9,522 nucleotides of DNA. It comes from an uncultured Prevotella sp. (GTDB taxonomy: Bacteria; Bacteroidota; Bacteroidia; Bacteroidales; Bacteroidaceae). This document shows, piece by piece, positions 5,765-9,522 of the stretch. The notes beneath the pieces are model-generated. The model searched no databases, was not told the DNA's origin, and worked only from the letters and a program-made list of their open reading frames with translations. Made by a program: the position numbers and the translations under genes. Within the stretch, counting starts at the first letter, position 1, and every line of letters begins with the position of its first letter. Location: the NCBI GenBank assembly GCA_934202525.1, contig CAKPYB010000070.1, positions 1 through 9,522 on the forward strand, written 5' to 3'.

Positions 5765-7246
5765 ATGAAAGAGCTAAAAGCATTAAACAAGCGCACCGCT
5801 CCTAAGAGCGTCGCTCCAGAGAAAATCATTCAGTTTGGTGAAGGTAACTTCCTCCGTGCATTCGTAGATTGGATTGTATGGAATATGAATAAGAAGACCG
5901 ACTTCAACGGTTCTGTCGTTGTAGTTCAGCCATTGGCTGGCGGTATGGTAGACTGGTTGAACGGTCAGGACTGCCTCTATCACGTTAACCTTCAGGGTAA
6001 GGAGAACGGTCAGGCAATCAACACATTGGAGCGTATCGACGTTATCAGCCGTGCGTTGAACCCATATTCTCAGAACCAGGCATTCATGGCTTTGGCTGAG
6101 CAGCCAGAGATGCGTTTCATCATCTCTAACACAACAGAGGCTGGTATCGCATTCGATGACTCTTGCAAGTTTACAGATGCTCCTGCAGCTTCTTATCCAG
6201 GCAAGTTGGTTCAGCTCTTGTTCCACCGCTATAAGTTCTTCGAGGGCGACCCAACCAAGGGTATGATCCTGATGCCATGTGAGCTGATCTTCCTCAACGG
6301 TCACCACCTCAAGGAGTGCATCTATCAGTATATCGAGCTTTGGAAGGGCGATATGGGTGCTGATTATGAGGGCTTCAAGGAGTGGTTCACCAACCACTGT
6401 TACGTTTGCGCTACATTGGTAGACCGCATCGTTCCTGGTTTCCCACGCGATACCATCAAGGAGATTCAGCAGAAGGTTTGCTACAAGGACAACCTCGTAG
6501 TTAAGGCAGAAAGCTTCCACCTCTGGGTTATCGAGAAGGCAGAAAATATGACAGTAGAGCAGATGCAGGAGGAGTTCCCAGCTCACAAGGCAGGTCTCCA
6601 CGTGCTTATCACAGATAACGAGAAGCCATACCACGAGCGTAAGGTTACCCTTCTGAATGGCCCTCACACCGTATTGAGCCCTGTTACATACCTCAGCGGT
6701 GTAAACATTGTTCGCGATGCTTGCGAGCACCCAGTATTGGGCAAGTACATCCACAAGGTACAGTTCGATGAGTTGATGCAGACTCTGAATCTCCCTATGG
6801 ATGAGCTCCAGAAGTTCGCTTCTGACGTATTGGAGCGTTTTGAGAATCCATTCGTAGACCATCAGGTAACCAGCATCATGCTCAACTCATTCCCTAAGTT
6901 TGAGACTCGCGACCTGCCAGGTGTCAAGATTTATCTTGAGCGTAAGGGCGAGTTGCCACAGGGTTTGGTATTCGGTCTCGCAGCTATCATCACTTACTAT
7001 AAGGGTGGTGTTCGCGAGGATGGTGCTCCTATCCAGCCAAACGATGACCAGAAGATTATGGACAAGCTCACCGAGCTTTGGGCTACCGGCGATACCCAGA
7101 AGGTAGCTGAGGGCGTATTGGGCTTCGACTATATCTGGCACGAGGATTTGAACAAGACAGTTCCTGGCCTTACCGAGTTGGTTAAGAAGGATCTTGACCT
7201 TATTCAGGAGAAGGGCATGTTGGAGGCTGTTAAGACTATCCTCTAA
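5765..7246 (+). CDS. uxaB: Tagaturonate reductase (altronate oxidoreductase)
   Basis: NAD-dependent enzyme (EC 1.1.1.58) that reduces D-tagaturonate to D-altronate in breakdown of galacturonate from pectin; cytoplasmic. It is 493 residues, a usual length for the long-chain mannitol dehydrogenase family. The N-terminal NAD-binding fold starts at IIQFGEGNFLRAF (21-33) and continues through FIISNTTEAG (118-127). The C-terminal domain has LMPCELIFLNGHH (169-181), VDRIVPGFPRD (219-229) and the active-site block KVTLLNGPH: Lys293, Asn298 and His301 have the same spacing as the catalytic Lys, Asn and His known from Pseudomonas mannitol dehydrogenase. The family also contains fructuronate reductase and mannitol dehydrogenase; the overall sequence looks like UxaB, but substrate is inferred. 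It is transcribed alone, with its own promoter and terminator; no other uronate-pathway gene is in the window. Two TAA stops are adjacent (7244-7249). Confidence 0.93.
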   Translation: MKELKALNKRTAPKSVAPEKIIQFGEGNFLRAFVDWIVWNMNKKTDFNGSVVVVQPLAGGMVDWLNGQDCLYHVNLQGKENGQAINTLERIDVISRALNPYSQNQAFMALAEQPEMRFIISNTTEAGIAFDDSCKFTDAPAASYPGKLVQLLFHRYKFFEGDPTKGMILMPCELIFLNGHHLKECIYQYIELWKGDMGADYEGFKEWFTNHCYVCATLVDRIVPGFPRDTIKEIQQKVCYKDNLVVKAESFHLWVIEKAENMTVEQMQEEFPAHKAGLHVLITDNEKPYHERKVTLLNGPHTVLSPVTYLSGVNIVRDACEHPVLGKYIHKVQFDELMQTLNLPMDELQKFASDVLERFENPFVDHQVTSIMLNSFPKFETRDLPGVKIYLERKGELPQGLVFGLAAIITYYKGGVREDGAPIQPNDDQKIMDKLTELWATGDTQKVAEGVLGFDYIWHEDLNKTVPGLTELVKKDLDLIQEKGMLEAVKTIL

Positions 7247-7318
7247 TAAAAAGATGTTCGTTCATAAATCAAAATAACGATTAAAGTTGAAAATAGTTAT
7301 AAGGTTTTGTGTTAGTTG

Positions 7319-7340
7319 TTAGCATTCATTTTCATGCTAA
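7319..7340 (+). other. AT-rich hairpin ahead of the uxaB terminator
   Basis: TTAGCAT (7319-7325) and ATGCTAA (7334-7340) form a perfect 7-base stem with an 8-base loop, ending 5 bases before the main terminator stem. No T-run follows. It may stabilise the transcript end or be fortuitous. Confidence 0.35.
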
Positions 7341-7345
7341 ATGAT

Positions 7346-7381
7346 AAAGGCGGGGAGCTTGTGAAAGCGCCTCGCCTTTTT
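7346..7381 (+). terminator. Terminator between convergent uxaB and kup
   Basis: AAAGGCG (7346-7352) pairs with CGCCTTT (7373-7379). The stem continues inward through GGG/CCT and GCTT/AAGC with a single A/G mismatch, leaving a very small loop. Five T follow at 7377-7381. It ends 3 bases from the kup stop codon. As seen from the minus strand the downstream side reads TTTATC, so termination of kup here is possible but weaker. Confidence 0.85.
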
Positions 7382-7383
7382 GC

Positions 7384-9375
7384 TTATTGTCTGCTTTGTG
7401 ATGTTTCAGAATCCTTAATAACCTTAATGACCTTGTCCTTAATGACCGGATGGTTGATGATGAGCGGCACTCTTTCTACCACTACCATGGAAGTGTCGAG
7501 GCCCAATGCCTTAGGCTCGTCAATACCTATCTTGCTGATAAGAGCGTAGATACTCATCAGCAGGTTCTGTTGGCGATTATCTGAACTCTCCGGGTAATAT
7601 ACGCGGTGAATGATGATGAATCGGAAATCGCCCGGAATTCCGTATTTGCGCAGCGAAGGATAGGTGCTTTGCAAATCTACCTTTCCGTCTGCTACCAGAT
7701 CTTCCACTACTTGTCGCAGATAGAGACTCACCCTAGGCTCTATGCGGAAACCAATGTGCATGGTTACGCTGTAGAGGGTGTCGGGAATCAGGGTCTCGCA
7801 GGTGTACTCCAGCGTGTCAGGAGTATCAACAAACTCCATGTTGATAAGCCAGTAATGGTCAGCACGTTTCGGCTGCTTGTTGATGATGGAGTAGAGCAAC
7901 TTGTCATCTACGGCACCTTCCTTGTTGGCGTGGTTCACATAAACCAGGTTGGAAGCGTACTTAGGGATGCTCTCGTCGGCCTTGATGTCGGAGATAATCT
8001 GATAATAATCATCCAGCGGTTTGGTGCTGATATAATGGCGTCGTATCTTCATGGCTTTCACCCACACGTACATCATCAGGAACAGGATTCCGCCAATGAG
8101 CATCGTACACCATCCACCTGCAAGAAACTTTGACAGATTGGCAGTCAGGAAGATGGCTTCGATGATGCAGTATGCGCCCATAAACAGCATCGTGAAAATC
8201 CGTGCCACTCCCTTGCTGTGCAGGTAGAAACCGAGCAGCAGGGTAGTCATCAGCATGGTGATGGTGATGGCGAGTCCGTAGGCTGCCTCCATGTGCGAGG
8301 AGTCGCGGAAGAGGAGGATGATGAGAACCACGCCGATGTACATGGCGAGGTTGATCATCGGGATATAGAGCTGCCCCTTAACATGGGTAGGATGCTTGAT
8401 TCGCATGCGCGGCCAGAAGTGCAGGTTCATGGCTTCGCTCAATATGGAGAAGGTTCCGCTGATGAGTGCCTGGCTCGCAACGATTGCCGCACCCGTGGCC
8501 ATGATGATGGCGAAGAACAGCATGCTCTGCGGCATGATGGCAAAGAACGGATTCACTGCCAGTGCCGTATCAGCATGATTCAGCACCCATGCTCCCTGTC
8601 CCAGATAGTTGAGAATGAGCATGGTCTTTACGAAGCCCCAGCTGATGGCGATGTTCTTTCTGCCGCAATGTCCCAGGTCGGAATAGAGAGCCTCGGCACC
8701 GGTAGTACAGAGAAATACGGCACCCAGAATCAGAAACCATTCAGGCGATTTTGCCAGCAGCATGGCAGCATAATAGGGGTTGAAAGCCTTCAGTATCAAT
8801 GGGTAAGACGTGATGCTGAAAGCTCCCACCACGCCCAGCAGCAGGAACCATAGCAGCATAAATACGCCAAACGATTTGCCGATACTCTCTGTGCCAAACC
8901 GCTGCACGAAGAAGATGATGGTGATGATGCCCAGGGTGATGGGGATAACTGGCAGGTTGGGACTGATGCTTTCGAGTCCTTCGATGGCTGTGGTCACGGT
9001 GATGGCAGGGGTGATGATTCCGTCTGCCAGCAGGGTGCTTGCGCCAATGATGGCCAGTAGGTAAATCCACTTGCTCTTGAGTCGGCGCAGCAAGGCATAG
9101 AGGGCGAGGATGCCTCCCTCGCCATTGTTGCCGGCACGCAGCGCCACGCATACATATTTGATGGTGGTTTGGAGGGTGAGTGTCCAGATGATGCATGACA
9201 GTGCACCCAGGATGGTGCTCTCGCTGATGCTTTCGCCCGTATGCAGGATAGCCTTCATCACATAGAGAGGTGATGTTCCGATGTCTCCGAATACAATGCC
9301 TAATGTAACGAGCAATCCCAGGAAGCCTACTCTGTGATGATTGCAGGCTACTGAACTTTCTGCTTTTTCTTTCAT
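7384..9375 (-). CDS. kup: Kup-family low-affinity potassium uptake transporter
   Basis: Inner-membrane K+ transporter of the KUP/HAK/KT family, probably a K+/H+ symporter. At 663 residues it is near the usual length (E. coli Kup is 622). The family signature GIVFGDIGTSPLY is at residues 26-38, followed by NNGEGGILALYALL (83-96), LADGIITPAI (116-125) and TTGAEALYSDLGHCG (224-238). About twelve membrane helices span residues 18-440, and a soluble cytoplasmic domain of about 220 residues follows. ATG 9375 is chosen because the N-terminal lead before the first helix is then of normal size; a purine-rich stretch precedes it but no true Shine-Dalgarno. The gene is convergent with uxaB and divergent from a promoter at the right edge. 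It has no potassium-related neighbours, and no TAnnTTTG box is seen in its leader. Confidence 0.96.
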   Translation of the reverse strand: MKEKAESSVACNHHRVGFLGLLVTLGIVFGDIGTSPLYVMKAILHTGESISESTILGALSCIIWTLTLQTTIKYVCVALRAGNNGEGGILALYALLRRLKSKWIYLLAIIGASTLLADGIITPAITVTTAIEGLESISPNLPVIPITLGIITIIFFVQRFGTESIGKSFGVFMLLWFLLLGVVGAFSITSYPLILKAFNPYYAAMLLAKSPEWFLILGAVFLCTTGAEALYSDLGHCGRKNIAISWGFVKTMLILNYLGQGAWVLNHADTALAVNPFFAIMPQSMLFFAIIMATGAAIVASQALISGTFSILSEAMNLHFWPRMRIKHPTHVKGQLYIPMINLAMYIGVVLIILLFRDSSHMEAAYGLAITITMLMTTLLLGFYLHSKGVARIFTMLFMGAYCIIEAIFLTANLSKFLAGGWCTMLIGGILFLMMYVWVKAMKIRRHYISTKPLDDYYQIISDIKADESIPKYASNLVYVNHANKEGAVDDKLLYSIINKQPKRADHYWLINMEFVDTPDTLEYTCETLIPDTLYSVTMHIGFRIEPRVSLYLRQVVEDLVADGKVDLQSTYPSLRKYGIPGDFRFIIIHRVYYPESSDNRQQNLLMSIYALISKIGIDEPKALGLDTSMVVVERVPLIINHPVIKDKVIKVIKDSETSQSRQ

Positions 9376-9412
9376 TTTTCTTCTCTTATTTAAATTAAAT
9401 ATTACACTACTG

Positions 9413-9429
9413 TCCGGATAAAATCCGGA
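9413..9429. promoter_or_regulatory. Perfect TCCGGAT dyad in the kup leader
   Basis: TCCGGAT (9413-9419) and ATCCGGA (9423-9429) are a perfect 7-base inverted repeat around AAA, 38-54 bases before the kup start codon, in otherwise AT-rich DNA. No T-tract follows on either strand, so it is not a typical terminator. It could be an operator or a leader hairpin of kup. Confidence 0.5.
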
Positions 9430-9472
9430 ACATGTAGCCTAAGTTGTTGAAAATTAATTAAATATATCGTTC

Positions 9473-9504
9473 TTTGAATTTTTGGATTAAATTTTGTACT
9501 TTTG
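9473..9504 (+). promoter_or_regulatory. Canonical promoter for a gene beyond the right edge
   Basis: TTTG (9473-9476), then 20 bases, then TACTTTTG (9497-9504) followed by CA: an exact fit to the Bacteroidetes primary sigma factor consensus in both boxes and spacing. Transcription would begin near 9511, leaving only about 12 transcribed bases in the window, too few to identify the product. Confidence 0.7.
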
Positions 9505-9522
9505 CAGATGGGCCTCAAATGG

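Noticed and set aside
5783..6862. Long open frame on the minus strand opposite uxaB (359 codons)
   Set aside because: Same explanation: it mirrors uxaB codon choice, has an implausible composition and no promoter.
8218..8853. Plus-strand open frames inside kup (also 7606-8133)
   Set aside because: They are rich in His, Gln and Glu, as expected from reading the complement of membrane-helix codons, and lie entirely inside a secure kup gene.

Overview
The window looks like chromosome from a gut-type Bacteroidetes of the Prevotella/Segatella kind. This rests on the gene set, on Bacteroidetes promoters (TAnnTTTG -7 boxes followed by CA, one with a correctly spaced TTTG -33 element), on mostly A-rich start regions without Shine-Dalgarno sequences, and on protein style. 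The genus is inferred from sequence character, not from a database match.

Positions 1-4227 (+) hold most of an Rnf operon in the order rnfC (5' end cut off by the window edge), rnfD, rnfG, rnfE, rnfA. rnfB would normally lie just upstream of the left edge. Together these genes encode a membrane ferredoxin:NAD+ oxidoreductase that couples electron transfer to Na+ or H+ export. The cofactor residues are visible: two CxxCxxCxxxC clusters in RnfC, a flavinylation threonine in RnfD and another in RnfG, and two cysteines each in RnfE and RnfA for the intramembrane iron-sulfur cluster. A strong hairpin-plus-T-tract terminator closes the operon at about 4256-4302.

Positions 4417-5448 (-) encode a secreted low-complexity protein of unknown function: signal peptide, short acidic helical domain, aromatic-rich block, then Gly/Asn/Ser/Arg repeats built on GFGN. 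It is convergent with rnfA and divergent from the next gene. The 316 bp between the divergent genes holds a promoter for each and a GC-rich inverted repeat.

Positions 5765-7246 (+) encode tagaturonate reductase (UxaB) of hexuronate catabolism as a single-gene unit. A terminator at 7346-7381 separates it from a convergent Kup-family potassium transporter (7384-9375, -). The right edge (9376-9522) holds a perfect dyad in the kup leader and a canonical promoter firing rightwards into a gene outside the window.

Most of the content is ordinary housekeeping. The most unusual signal is in the RnfG C-terminal tail, where two further copies of the DxxSGA[T/S] flavin-attachment motif follow the normal one in a short tandem repeat. 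Other points of interest are a four-copy 15-bp tandem repeat starting on the rnfC stop codon, the FG-repeat secreted protein, and its promoter, which seems to lack a -33 element and has a large dyad where an activator could bind.
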